Positions 47,534 to 58,862 of a DNA stretch of 64,000 nt are shown here, one piece after another. Position numbers and translations under genes: made by a program. The stretch is from Liolophura sinensis. Its lineage: Eukaryota; Mollusca; Polyplacophora; Chitonida; Chitonidae. Below the pieces are notes generated by a model. That model was not told the origin of the DNA. It was given only the letters and a program-made list of their open reading frames with translations, and ran no database searches. The stretch is taken from NCBI RefSeq assembly GCF_032854445.1, contig NC_088301.1:9852281-9916280 (forward strand), given 5' to 3'. How positions within the stretch are numbered: the first letter of the stretch is position 1; each line of letters begins with the position of its first letter.

Positions 47534-47660
47534 TTTGATTTGTTTGATTGGTGGTGTTTTACACCGTACTCAAGAATATTTCGCTTATACGACGGGAGCA
47601 AGCCAGGAGAGGAAGTCAGCATTAGCTGGACTTGAACTCACAGCGAACTCATTGGTGGTA
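47534..47660 (-). repeat. SINE-A, antisense, internally deleted
   Basis: TTTGATTGGTGGTGTTTTAC, CTCAAGAATATTTCGC and TATACGACGG jump to GAGGAAGTCAGCATTAGCTG and GACTTGAACTCACAGCG. About 75 bp of the middle of the element is missing. Confidence 0.85.
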
Positions 47661-47679
47661 GGATAATGATTGTTCGTGT

Positions 47680-49375
47680 GGATAATTGTGTTGCTTATAT
47701 ACTGGTGGTTGTGTGGGTGATTGTATTGATGGTGGTTGTGTGGATGTGTGGGTGATTGTATTGATGGTGTACTGGTGGTTGTGTGGGTGATTGTATTGAT
47801 GGTGTACTGGTGGTTGTGTGGGTGATTGTATTGATGGTGTACTGGTGGTTGTGTGGATGTTTGTGTTAATGGTGTATTGGTGGGTGTGTTGATGGTTGGG
47901 TTGATGTTTGTGTTGATTGTGTATTGGTCGTTTGTTGATGTTTGTATTAATGGTGTACTGGTGGTTGTGCTGATGATTGTGTTAGTAATGTACTGGTGGT
48001 TGTGTGGATGTTTGTGTTAATGGTGTACTGGTGGTTGTGTTGATTATTGTGTTGGTAATGTACTGGTGGTTGTAATGATGGTCGGGTTGACAGTTGTGTT
48101 GAGGGTGTACTGTTGTTTGTGTTAATGGTTATGTTAATGATCTACTGATGGTTGTGTTGATGATTGTGTTGATGTTGTACGGTGGTTGTGTTGATGGTCG
48201 GGTTGATGGCTGTATTGATGGTGTACTATTGGTTGTGTTGATGATTGTGGTAGTGGTCTACTGGCGGTTGTGTTGAGGATGGGATTAATGGTTATGTTAT
48301 TGGTGTACTGGTGGTTGTGTTGATGGTTGTGTTGGTAGTGTTCTGGTTGTTGTGTCCATGGTTGTGTTGGTAGTGTTCTGGTGGTTGTGTTGATGTTTGG
48401 GTTGATGGTGTGCTGGTGGTTTTGTTGATGATCAAGTTGATGGTTACGTTAATGGTGTACTATTCGTTGTGTTGGTGATTGTGTTAGTGGTGTACTGGTG
48501 GTTGTGTTAATGATCGGGTTGATGGTTGTGTTATTGGTATACTTGTGGTTGTGTTAATGTTTGTTTTGATGGTGCATTGGTGGTTACGTGGATGATTGTG
48601 TTCATGAGGCGCTGGTGGTTGCGTTGATGATTTTATTCGTGAGGTACCGGTCGTTGTGTTGATGAATGTGTTGATGCTTGTGTTGATGGTGTACTGGTGA
48701 TTGTGTTGATGGTGTACTGGTGGTTGTGTTGATGGTTGTGTTGATGGTGCACTGGCGGCTGTCTTGATGGTTGTGTAGTTGGTGCTCTAATGGTTGTGTT
48801 GATGATTGTGTTGGTAGTGTACTGGTGGTTGTGTTGATAGTCGGGCTGATGGTTGTGTTGATGGTGTACTAGTGGTTGTATTGACAGTTGTGTTGATGGT
48901 GCACTGGTGGTTGTGTTCATGGTGTACTGCTGGTTGCGTGGATGATTCTGTTAGTAGTGTTCTGGTGGTTGTGTTGATGGTCGGGTTGATGGTTGTGTTG
49001 ATCGTGTATTGCTGGTTGTGTGGATGATTGTGTTGATTCTGTACTAATAGTTGTTTTGATGATGGGTTGATCGTCGGGTTGATGTTTTTGTTGATTGTGT
49101 ACGGGTGGTTGTTTTGATAGTTGTGTTGATAGTATACTGGTGGTTGTGTGGATGATTATCTTTATGGTTACGTTGATTTTGTATTGGTGGCTGTGTGTAT
49201 TGATGGTTGTGTTGATGGTTGTGTTAATGATGTACTGGTGGTTGTGTTGATGATTGTGTTGATGGTGTACAGGTGGCTGTGTTGGTGGTTTTTGTTTATG
49301 ATTGCGTTAATAGTGTACAGGTGGTTGTGTTGATGGTTGCGTTGATGGTATACTGGTGGTTGTGTTGATGGTGGC
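47680..49375. repeat. 35-bp minisatellite, 1.7 kb, C-poor on plus strand
   Basis: Some 45 or more imperfect copies of a roughly 35-bp unit with GTGTACTGGTGGTTGTG and TTGATGATTGTGTTGATG; exact 35-bp steps are seen at 47768 and 47803. Almost free of C on the plus strand. Minus-strand frames reading Asn/Thr/Ser/Gln-rich repeats are by-products. Confidence 0.95.
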
Positions 49376-49824
49376 TTTACGCCTGTGTTACGATTGAGAG
49401 ACATTTACATATGTCGAAATTTCTCCGATGTCAGCTTCTTGCCAGTGTGTCCACAGAATGTGTACAAGATCTATATGTTTCTATATGCTCGCAGATTTTC
49501 TTTTCTTTGAATGGCATAAACAATGTTGCAATCTGGGAAGTTGGAACTCTCATTTGACAAATATCACATTTACCACACCACTGGACGACGAAATTGTAAA
49601 AGAAGGTTTAATACAGTGTGTCTTACAACATGCAATCTCATTGATGGGTATGGGGATATATTGTTCTAGGTAACCATTCGCTTTTTTACGGTGGACATAA
49701 AGAGTGCTGTATTGAGATTTGAACGTGCGACCACATTCGTCAGCTAGCTGCCATCTACTGTAAACGGGATGACTTTGTCGACTTAGCCAGCACGAGTATC
49801 TGTAAAGAATGTCATTTTCCCGAG

Positions 49825-49945
49825 AGTTCGATAGTAGAATCACACGCTCGCGAAGGGTTGTGCATAGAATCACATCATCGCGACAGGCCCTGTAAACAAT
49901 CATATCGTTGCGATCGAGGGTCATGTATAGAATCATATACACATG
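49825..49945. repeat. Degenerate tandem repeat of about 35 bp
   Basis: Three to four units with TAGAATCACA or CAATCATATC followed by CGCGA or TGCGA and a GGGTTGTGCA-like end. They keep a 141-codon minus frame (49975-49550) open without other evidence of coding. Confidence 0.55.
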
Positions 49946-49997
49946 TAGAATCACTGTACACATGTAGAAACACACAGCGGAGATCTGTATGCGTTAC

Positions 49998-50245
49998 CTG
50001 AGAATCTCTGATGGGACACATTTCCACAAAGCTTCCTCCCGTCAATACCGAACTTCAAATAATCGTACTGACAGTCCTGGCCGCCCTTCATTTGACATGC
50101 GTGTAAAAGTGGACGATGAAAGAGGTCACGTTCTTTGATCTGATAGAATAGATACATTCGATGTAATCCGGGTAGTTGTCCGGGTAGTTTGGAGTAGATA
50201 TGTACCCGGAGTGTCTGCGAAGATCCGTCGTTCCACATGACTTGA
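49998..50245 (-). CDS. CUB-like domain exon of a minus-strand gene
   Basis: Seen: a 248-bp exon read on the minus strand from an acceptor (CCTATTTTGTAG) before 50245 to a donor (CTCAG then GTAACG) after 49998; it enters with the last base of a codon and leaves in phase 1. The 82 full codons include LRVHIYSKLPGQLPGLHR, LFYQIKERDLFHRPL, CQYDYLKFGIDGRKLCGN and a closing RFSG. Known: C-x-YDYL-x(n)-DG-x(n)-L/Y-CG is the central signature of CUB domains, extracellular modules of about 110 residues in secreted and membrane proteins. Inference: the exon carries most of one CUB-like domain. I could not find a phase-matched neighbour: the nearest acceptor would leave a 44-bp intron, too short to believe. 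Confidence 0.55.
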
Positions 50246-50249
50246 CTAC

Positions 50250-51480
50250 AAAATAGGACAGGGTTTTGGGGGTGTAATTACTTGGAGAAAGGAATATTTG
50301 ATAGATTCAGTTACTTTGAGAGACAAAAATATAGTGTCACCCTGCTGTGGCACGAAAGTGTCGTTTGGATTTATCTCCCCTGTTGGTTATCCTTGGGCAA
50401 CATTTATGCCGAATTGTCATGGAACCAGTTTTTATTGTTTACAAGAAAACTATGCTGTCGCTGAATTGTAGAAATAAAAAAAATCCCCCGCTGACTGCCT
50501 GCCTCCGGAATCGCAAGCCGAAAGTGAAGTTACAGTATTATCGTTGTTAGACTTTCCCGATACAGAGCACATTTTGGAGATGAAAACTGCATCTCTATGG
50601 ACCTATAGGTTGTTTCTTTTAGACAGTCACCTATATTTAATTGTCTGTAAAATCAGTCATACCCGCTACAAAAGTTGCTTTTAGTCAGTGATACGTAGCA
50701 ACACAAGCTCTATACATCGATATGTTGAAAGTTCATTTTCTTACAAAGAAAATGAAGTTAAAACACTTTTGCTAATTCATAATGTTAAATGGCCTAAGTC
50801 CGATTTCAATGGCGAATCTGATTGTCTCGGATGACGTTATAATTATAGAAAAACGAGTGGCATCCAGGGGAAGTCCAGTATGTCTTAACCAGTTACCTAA
50901 ACTCATATCGACTTCACTCTAAACTCTAAGCATTCTTTCTGACTCAACTTTAATAATACAACCGTACTAAATGAATTATATTTTATATCTTGTTGTATAT
51001 AATCTAACGGCTAAATGATGTTAGAACTTCATGTCAGGAAATTCTGTTATCATAAAAAGGAATGTAGCGGTCTTTTCGCGGAGAGGGTCGTGAAGGCTGT
51101 GTCACTGTATGCAGTTTGTCCTAACCGAATGTCGGTGCAGCTATTATAAATTAGAAATAGCGTTCTAACTTCATTTTCTTTGCAACAATATGGACATCCG
51201 ACTTACTGATGCACACAGCTTGGGTTGTTACGTATCATTGACTAATGGCAATGTTGATAGCGAGTATGACTGATTTTACAGATAGATGAATATAGGTGCC
51301 TGGACTAGGCGGCTGATATATAGTTGACTAAGGTCGCTGGTTCGAAGCCCGGCAATTTTCAGCACGACATTCTCTGATATATCTGGAGAGTGGAATCCCT
51401 AATAATGATAATGCCCTTACTTAAAACCACGTGACCATTTCCAATTTAAAATAAGGTTGTTTAATATGATTTATCATCAG
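50250..51480. other. Gene-free stretch upstream of the CUB-like exon
   Basis: Probably an intron of the minus-strand gene. No further exon found. Confidence 0.35.
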
Positions 51481-51483
51481 CAG

Positions 51484-51657
51484 CAGGGGCCTCTGTGGCC
51501 TATTAATTAGCGCTATAGTGGAGCGCAGTGACACCAATGTGATCGCTTTGATAATCATGCTGGTTTTCTCTTCAGTCGTAAGTGCGAAGGTCTGTCCGCA
51601 AACTGCGGATGATCGTGTGTACGACATAAAACTCCATTCAAATAAATAAATAAATAA
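51484..51657 (+). repeat. SINE-A, sense, internally deleted
   Basis: Head GGGGCCTCTGTGGCC, a diverged B-box region, AAGGTCTGTCCGCAAACTGC and GGATGATCGTGTG, then directly TACGACATAAAACTCCATTC and an AAAT tail. The GGCCGCCGT block is missing. Confidence 0.85.
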
Positions 51658-51659
51658 CA

Positions 51660-53130
51660 GCAGTAACTTCATTGTGCAATGTTGTTTAATTTATTTAAAC
51701 AAATTTTAGATGTTTTCTCGGCAGGGTGTTGAATCTGGCTTACTCTACGTACACGTGCATACCTTCTCGCTTTGATGTCACTACTCGTTGGTCCAACTCG
51801 AAAGGCTTCAAGGGGTAGAAAAACACTTTACTCTTGATAGTGTGAGCATATATCCTAGTTATTCCCATCTGTAACGTTTTCATTAAGGTGACAAGTTAAT
51901 TTGTAAGTCACGTGTACATTGGTTATATGCAAGAAATATTGAGGCAGAGGGCACTATGTTTTAACAAAGGGTTAAAAGCCATTGAGACTTGAATCCGTAT
52001 TGAAATCGTTAGGATTAGTATCATTCTAACCAATTTTGTGATACATTTTGTGAGAAAATGACAAATGCTACATTCAAGAAACTTCGGTATGTTTTAGGAG
52101 AATATCTCAAGTTGTGCTTTTTAGCTTTCGGAAACACTTGGTAGCGTGACTTGACAGTCAGATTCGATTTTATGCCAAACCAAAAAAAAAAAATCTTCTC
52201 AAGAACGTCTGACACGATTGAGCTGAAATTTAAAGTACCGTTGCACAAAGCCTAGGCACCTTCAAACTGTTAACGAAAACTTCCTCTGCCGAAAATTCTA
52301 CACCATTCATTCATGTGTAAGCGTCTTTAAAATCTTAACCAACTTTAGTTATGAATTTAACAAGGTTTGTAAAAGTGCACATATTTTTGTTCGGAAAAAC
52401 AAGGGGAGCCTATACCAACGCTGAGAAAAGTACCCAGGGAAAAGTCTCTGGCGAAGGTTAAAAAAATATAATGGCTTTCGTCCCCAACATCAGTCATACA
52501 ATTTAGCATAATCTCTCTGGCCTTGCCACCGCCCTGTTTCCATTGGTAGAGACGTAAACCTAAGGCCTAACATCATCCAAAGGCAAGCAGACAAATTCAA
52601 CCTAAACCGGAAGTGACGTCAGCACCCCAAGGGAAGTAAATTTTAAAAAATAGCCGTTTCTACTTTTTTTCAAAATTGAAAAACTTATACAGCTACAAAG
52701 GCTGAAAAGAATTGCATAAAAGTTAAGTGTGTTGTAGACCTCGAGATGAACTTTGGCTAGTAAAAATTTCGGTGGCCACAGCTATGTGATCTGGCGGCCA
52801 TTTTGAGTTGAAGTGAAAACATATGAGAGTTATTTTCTTCAGAACCCCATGTTCGATCGACTTGAAGTTTAACATATATAACCAGCGCCCTCTTGACGCT
52901 ATTTGCAAGTAAAAGAATGCAGTGTGTATGCAAATTAGGTTTTACAGCGGAAGTCATGTCATGTGAAAACGAAAATTTGGGGATTTGAAGATTCTAAACA
53001 TGTTACCTGACGTAGTCCGACGTCTCGATTACGGATATATTTTTCTTTGCGAAGTATACTATTGTCGCAAATTGCGATCAAATTGCGAAAAAAAACGCAA
53101 TTTCCCGTATACCCGCAGGTCACGTGACAA
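51660..53130. other. Gene-free stretch
   Basis: AT-rich, no exon or repeat I can support. Confidence 0.4.
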
Positions 53131-53142
53131 CTGGTACAGCTG

Positions 53143-53506
53143 ACCGGCCCTGATAGCACAGTTGGTAGAGCGTCCGCTTCGGGACCGGTAGATCCAGGAT
53201 CAATCCTTGATCGAGTCACACCTAAGACTTTAAAAGAGGAAGTTGTAACTTCCTCGCTTGGCGTTCAGCATGAAGAGGATAGTGCAACGACTGGTTGACC
53301 CTTATCAGTATAATGGCTCGGGCGGGGCAGCTTACTTGCCTTCGGTAAGTCGTCTCAGTGAAGCAGCACTAAATAAAAGAGCGGTGGAAATCCGTCCTGC
53401 TACAAGGAGGCACGTTACACGTACATGCACCCTAAAGATTCCTTCGTCGTCATATGACTGAAAAATTGTTGAGTACGACGTTAAACCCCAAGCACTCACT
53501 CACTGC
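53143..53506 (+). repeat. SINE-B, full length, sense
   Basis: ACCGGCCCTGATAGCACAGT head, TAGCACAGTTGG A box and ATCGAGTCACACC B-box region. The body has CGTCGTCATATGACTGAAAA and the tail GACGTTAAACCCCAAGCACT plus CACT repeats. TACAGCTG at 53135-53142 and 53507-53514 may be a short target duplication. Confidence 0.92.
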
Positions 53507-53899
53507 TACAGCTGTAAACCTTATAGTTTGCCATGCACATAACGATTTAAAAACGGGAGGTAAAAGTACGAAAGAGCGAGGTTAGGTGGAGCATCGTCTT
53601 TCATTATTTCGTTTGCTCTTTCGTATGTTTTATATGAACGAAAGCTCAAAAGAACAAAGGGATAATATAATGGTATAACAGGTATATAATGACGCTATTG
53701 TTTGGCCGCGAGTGCTTTACTTGGCCTATTGTCAAGTTTCAAAGAACAGATCTTAGCACATTAGAAATAATCTCAATTTCTTGAATAGAACCGTATTTTA
53801 TAGAAGGCATATTGGCGTCGTTAAACATGTTGAGTAATGGTGTGTGTAACGCGACACAAATTCAAAACCTTTCTACAGGCTTTGTAGAAAAGCCAAGGT

Positions 53900-53975
53900 C
53901 TCCGAACGAATGAATGATTATGGTTTGACTCCACATGGGCAATATTTCAGCCATATAGTCATGTTCCTGTCGATA
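53900..53975. repeat. Short dispersed repeat (as at 32.3 kb)
   Basis: GAATGAATGATTATGGTTTG, CAATATTTCAGCCATATAG and TCATG also occur, diverged, at 32295-32360 and 33187-33235. Confidence 0.5.
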
Positions 53976-54282
53976 GATCGGGCCCGATGACAAATGAAAG
54001 TATGATTAGGGGTATCCAAATGTAACACACTCATAAAAATGTGCAAATCTGGATTTGACTGTATTTTTGTTTCTATCTAACACAGCACAACAAACCCTCA
54101 ATTACAATAACCCTCTGAGCACGAGATAAAACATATCGCATATAACTAAATCCTTTCTTGGCCTTAATTTCTAATTATAATCTTATTATTTTGTAGGACA
54201 AGGACATGAGTAACAGAACACACGCAACTGTTGAAATTGTCCACCTAATGCCGCAGGACTAAGGTACAACGTAGTATAATTC

Positions 54283-54510
54283 AGGTGTACAGCACAGAGA
54301 GAAAACCAGAGTATGAGTATGATTATTTGCAAATGGTGACAGGTAACCGGTTAAATACGGCCTCTTGTCACTTTACTTAGGCTGTAGGGTTTTGTTCTAA
54401 CTGTTTGTGTAATTGTTAAACAGCAGCAAATTACGCGCTTCCTGGCACCATGGCTTATGCAGAATTAGGTAACAATAATGGAGTGATGTTGACTGTAACT
54501 TCGTATCGCT
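54283..54510 (+). repeat. Interspersed family D copy
   Basis: CAGCACAGAGAGAAAACCAG, GGCCTCTTGTCACTTTACTT, AGCAGCAAATTACGCG, CACCATGGCTTATGC, AGAATTAGGTAAC and GTGATGTTGACTGTAACTTC. Confidence 0.8.
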
Positions 54511-55047
54511 ATACCAAAATTTTAAATTTTTTCTGGCAAAAGCGGCGTTAAATTATTAATTACTTTTTACGTCGATAAAATACCCTTGGCTCTGGTATAA
54601 CGTATATTTTCAAAGCGCGCAAATGGTGTGCTATTCTATACATGATAATTTTATACATCAGAAGTAGGAGGAGTTTTGCACGCTTGTCCATCCTATTTTC
54701 TTAATAAGGTCAATATAATACTCATGGGTTTATGTATGTGGGTATACTTGTATATGCTGTTTTATAAGGAATATGTTAAGGGGTTCTTGTATTTCCATTT
54801 AGTATAAACCAAGATATGTTAGAATACAAATATGTACATACCTGACATGAGGGGACGCTCAAAAACGTTGATTCTACGTTCAATGCAAATAATATACAAA
54901 TTTCAAAAGCCTCTTGGACATGGATGGTGCATGTGTCTCCTGTGTAAAAGACGAAGGATTAACGCGGTATTGATGTTGAATATCCTTTGGTAGTATATAT
55001 CCCTAAGCACAGAATCCTAGTCTCAACGCTTATCAATATGATTAAGG

Positions 55048-55057
55048 CGTACAGCAT

Positions 55058-55106
<49 letters not shown>

Positions 55107-55245
55107 AAGAAAACAAGAGCAGCGACGACACACGTAACCGGTGAAATACTGCCTCTTGTCAATTTACCTCGGGGTATTATTCAAATTGTTCATGCAAATG
55201 CATAAATAGTAGCAAATTACACGCCGCCTAGCATCACCAAGAATG
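55048..55245 (+). repeat. Interspersed family D copy with expanded (GA)n
   Basis: Starts TACAGCATAGC, then about 22 GA units (55061-55104), then AACAAGAGCAGCGACGACAC, GCCTCTTGTCAATTTACCTC and TAGTAGCAAATTACACGCC. Other copies have only a short AGAGAGA at this place. Confidence 0.8.
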
Positions 55246-55257
55246 TTGGAAGTAATC

Positions 55258-55335
55258 TGGGTAGAGCTTGGGTGAAACCCACGACCATCCACAAGTTGCT
55301 GGCAGACTCTTCCACGTACTGCCGAAGCATAAGTT
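55258..55335 (-). repeat. SINE-A middle fragment, antisense
   Basis: GTAGAGCTTGGGTGAAACCC, ACGACCATCCACAAGTTGCT and TTCCACGTACTGCCGAAGC match only the centre of the element. Confidence 0.7.
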
Positions 55336-55561
55336 TGGATATAGACGTTTAAACTGGTTTTATGGCGTTTTATGCTGACAGCTGTTCTGAAATTCTCCTA
55401 TTTTCAAAAATCAGTTTCAAAGTTATGGTGACCTGAAATCAGTATACGTTGATCTATAGTGCCTACTCAACTTTTCCACCCTTTGCTGTTCAAAAATGTT
55501 AAATGTTAAATAAAAGCTAAAGATTTATTCCACCAATATTCATTTCATTGAGTTAGAATTT

Positions 55562-55785
55562 CTTTATTTTATTTATTTGTTTGGTGTCTTAAGAATATTT
55601 CACTTGTACGACGACGGCCTGCATTTCGGTGGGAGGAAACTGGGTAGAGCTGGCCAGCTACAGGTTGTTGTCAGCCCAATAGACAGAGAGGAAGCCAGCA
55701 TGAGGTGTACATAAACTCACAGTGGCTAATGGGTCACTGAGTTGCGCTAGAACGCTAATCACCAGGCCACGGAGGTTCCCCCGCA
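55562..55785 (-). repeat. SINE-A, antisense
   Basis: TTATTTTATTTATTTGTTTG, AAGAATATTTCACTTG, GACGGCCTGCATTTCGGTGG, GAGGAAGCCAGCATGAG and a head complement ending CCACGGAGGTTCCCC. Confidence 0.85.
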
Positions 55786-56257
55786 CTCCCTTCCGGTGTT
55801 AGACAGACACCGAGATTACTAAATGAAGACCCAGCTGGACCAATAACTTCACATCAAAAAGTGAATGCGGCTTTCTGCATTCACAGAACAGTTTGACACT
55901 ATTTTGAAAATTTTTGTGCCACGACAAAAAAACTATTGTCCATTTAATATTACATGGACATTAAACCATGCAAAGAATATCGAAGCCCTCAATCTGGCAA
56001 GTGAAAGAAGAGTTCAGTTATTGCTCTGATAAGATGCACGCTTCAGACCAGCCACGTATGTTGTGCTAATAGCTGCTAATGGCTTTCGCAAGACGGATTT
56101 TGTTTTTAACAAACCGAGATATATTATCACTTCGGTGACAGACAGTCCTGATGCGATGACATCTGCTTCCGAGACATTAGTTACAGTTTCTAAGCATCAA
56201 AACATTTATACAGAAGATGTCAACCGACACAAACCGCCAAAGAACTAAAAGTCTATA

Positions 56258-56492
56258 AAGTATAAAAATTAAGACGGATTCAAGTAAACAGAATCAGTTT
56301 ATCAAAAGTTTTCAATGACGATTGAAAAACGCAAGGAATGCTCTATGCGAATAAATAAAATCAATATCCAACTGGTGAACCAAATTTGTACGTTGTCGAT
56401 GATCATAGTATGTACCTTATTTGTGTTTTGACTGCAACTGTTCATATATCCAACATGGCGAGCTAGTCCAACACAGTTAGAGAGGTTCATGG
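56258..56492 (+). repeat. Interspersed family C copy, diverged
   Basis: AAGTTTTCAATGACGATTGA, AAACGCAAGGAATGCTC, TTGTCGATGATC, CAACTGTTCATATATCCAAC and GAGCTAGTCCAACAC in family order. Confidence 0.65.
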
Positions 56493-56499
56493 ACGGCAA

Positions 56500-58590
56500 A
56501 GTGTTAACTACCCTCTCAGAACTATTTACCTTTTTTCAAGGTCGTTTTGAGTATTTTTCAGATCTAACTGCCCTATAATAGTGCCATATTGAGTTTTTTT
56601 AAATATATAATTACCCTAGACCAAAATTAAAATATTGTTTGCTTGATGTCACAAGCCCTCTATGACAAAAGAGGTAGGTTGGTCTTTTTTTTGCAGAAGG
56701 GAAGAACAATCATAGAATGTTTTTCAAGTGATTGATCACAATGAAACTTCCTCAACATTGATCAGAATGCAGTACTAAATTATGTAACTCAATATCTGCA
56801 ATTCTCAGAGTAAATATTCTTACATCATTACAATAAAATTAACAAGTGAACATTACTTAAACATTTTTATGAGTACACTTTAATTCAACAGTTTGTGCTA
56901 GAATTTTAGGTCATGTACAGAGGGGGAAAATCATGTGAAAATATAACCAAAATTCTGTCCAGCTGATACTTTTGACGGACTGAAGGGGAACCTCATGACC
57001 TAGTAGAAAAAATCTGTTTTGAGAAATTTGTTCCCAATTTCTTAAAATTCCCAATTTTAATTAAACTTTGTGAGACTTTGGGGATTCTTCATTCATGTGA
57101 AGGGATGAAACATTTACTCTGCCCACAATACATCACTCAATGTATCTGCTTGTGTGAATGTAGCAGAGTGTAAGTACCCAGCTCAGATCAGATCACCAGT
57201 TTTGACCTAATTTATACTGTCGAGAACATTTATACACGCGGAAGAGGAGAGCCAAAAATCATGTTTGTGTTACATGAAGATTAACGTATGGAAAACATAT
57301 TCAGCTTTGTCTTTGTTTGTAAACTTTCCTGCATCTAAAATGCACCTGCCCTTTCTATTGCCACTACCATTGTTTCCACTTCACAACAATGTATCAGTAA
57401 ACAGATTAACGCCAAACATAAAAGGGGCTCTGTTGGGGATTCTTTGATAACGTACATGAAATACGTTTAAAACAAAAATCTTCCGTTTTGATAATGTTAC
57501 AGCAAGTTGCTATGATGTGGTAAGGTCTCAATTTGTCAGCGTGATTACACCAGTCATGACTGAATTAATTTAATCACAAAAAAATAAACTAGGGGATATA
57601 CATAAGTGGGTTATGGATAAAGCTTGAGCAACAAGTCCTTGGAGGTATAGGTCTGTGTCCAGTTTTGTCTGTGATTGTAAACATTTCACGCCGGTTATAA
57701 CCAAAGCCACAATTCTCACTAATTCAATTTCGCGAAATTAGATGTGTTTTTAAGGTATTGCGCGGGAAAAGGAATTGGATCACTGATAGTTTCCACATTT
57801 TGCCGTCGTAAAGACGCTGACACCTGCGATGTTCACAAGATTTAGAGGAACATTTTACAATGATTATCTCACAAAATAATTAATTTGGAAACACTATCAG
57901 TTCAGTTGGGTAATGAAAAATATGGCAACACTATTTTGTAGGTATCCAAATGGATACTGATGAAAACATTTCATAGGTAGACCTATCTATCTACGGGTAT
58001 CGGATACGAGGAAATTTTATATCTGGAAAGAGCGCCCGTCACCTGTAAACAGAATGACATTTCAAACTATCGGCGACAAAAAAAAGAACAAGTAATTAAA
58101 TGAAATGAAACAAAAAGATTTGGCATCTGTAAAAACACACACAAAAAAAGAATTTCGGTCGGGGCCTTTTTGAAGGGTCGGTAGGTTAATATCAAACATG
58201 AACTATTTTAATGTTAATCATATAGAATTTATAAGACAAGTAATATTACACCTTTCTAGAGGGTGACATGTGCCGGATTACATAGAAGTACGAAGAAGCC
58301 CGTGGTTGGCTCGTTGTCGGAAATACAACGGAGGCAGTGGCGCCAGCGCGTAGTCAAAATAAAATCCCAAAGCAATCTGAGAAGCCAATAACAATGGCCG
58401 GCGATCTTCAGATCACAATATGTGTCTTTTTAGAATTGAGTTTTACTGAAATATATTCAGTTTTTCCTCACCTTGTTGCACACTTTTCAGTTTTTTTCAC
58501 TCCGTATTCAGTTTTTAAATCTCTTAAATTCCCCGTTACTTAAGGGCGACCTGTATTAACTGCTGAGTTATGAAGCCGCGCCCCAGATTC
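56500..58590. other. Gene-free stretch
   Basis: Long AT-rich interval with only short frames (for example 57265-57447). No domain, splice pattern or named repeat. Confidence 0.45.
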
Positions 58591-58597
58591 AATTCCC

Positions 58598-58862
58598 AGA
58601 ACGACGTTTAACACAAACCATCGAAGACTTCAGAAATCATGTAAAGTACAGAATCATGCAAAGATATATACTTTCAATGATGTAGGAAATACGCAAGAAA
58701 TGTTCTAGGCGAAGGAATGATATCAGTATTAAAATCAATACCATGCTAGTATACAAGGTGTCGATAATTCAAATGTTTATCTCACTTGCGCTTTGATTAC
58801 AACTGTTCATATATCCAATGTGGCGATCTAATTCAACACGATGAATATACATCCCAAAGCCC
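58598..58862 (+). repeat. Interspersed family C copy
   Basis: AACGACGTTTAACACAAACC, ACTTTCAATGATGTAGGAAA, TACGCAAGAAATGTTCTAGG, CATATATCCAATGTGGCG and TAATTCAACACGATGAATAT. The cleanest copy of the family in the window. Confidence 0.8.

Noticed and set aside
48633-48920. Asn/Thr/His-rich 95-codon minus frame
   Set aside because: Lies wholly inside the 35-bp minisatellite and follows its unit, with no start or splice context.
49550-49975. 141-codon minus frame next to the CUB-like exon
   Set aside because: Joining it would need a 44-bp intron, and part of it is a degenerate tandem repeat; no domain is recognisable.
53143-53230. Possible tRNA gene in SINE-B
   Set aside because: Same reason: tRNA-derived head of a SINE with flanking target duplication.
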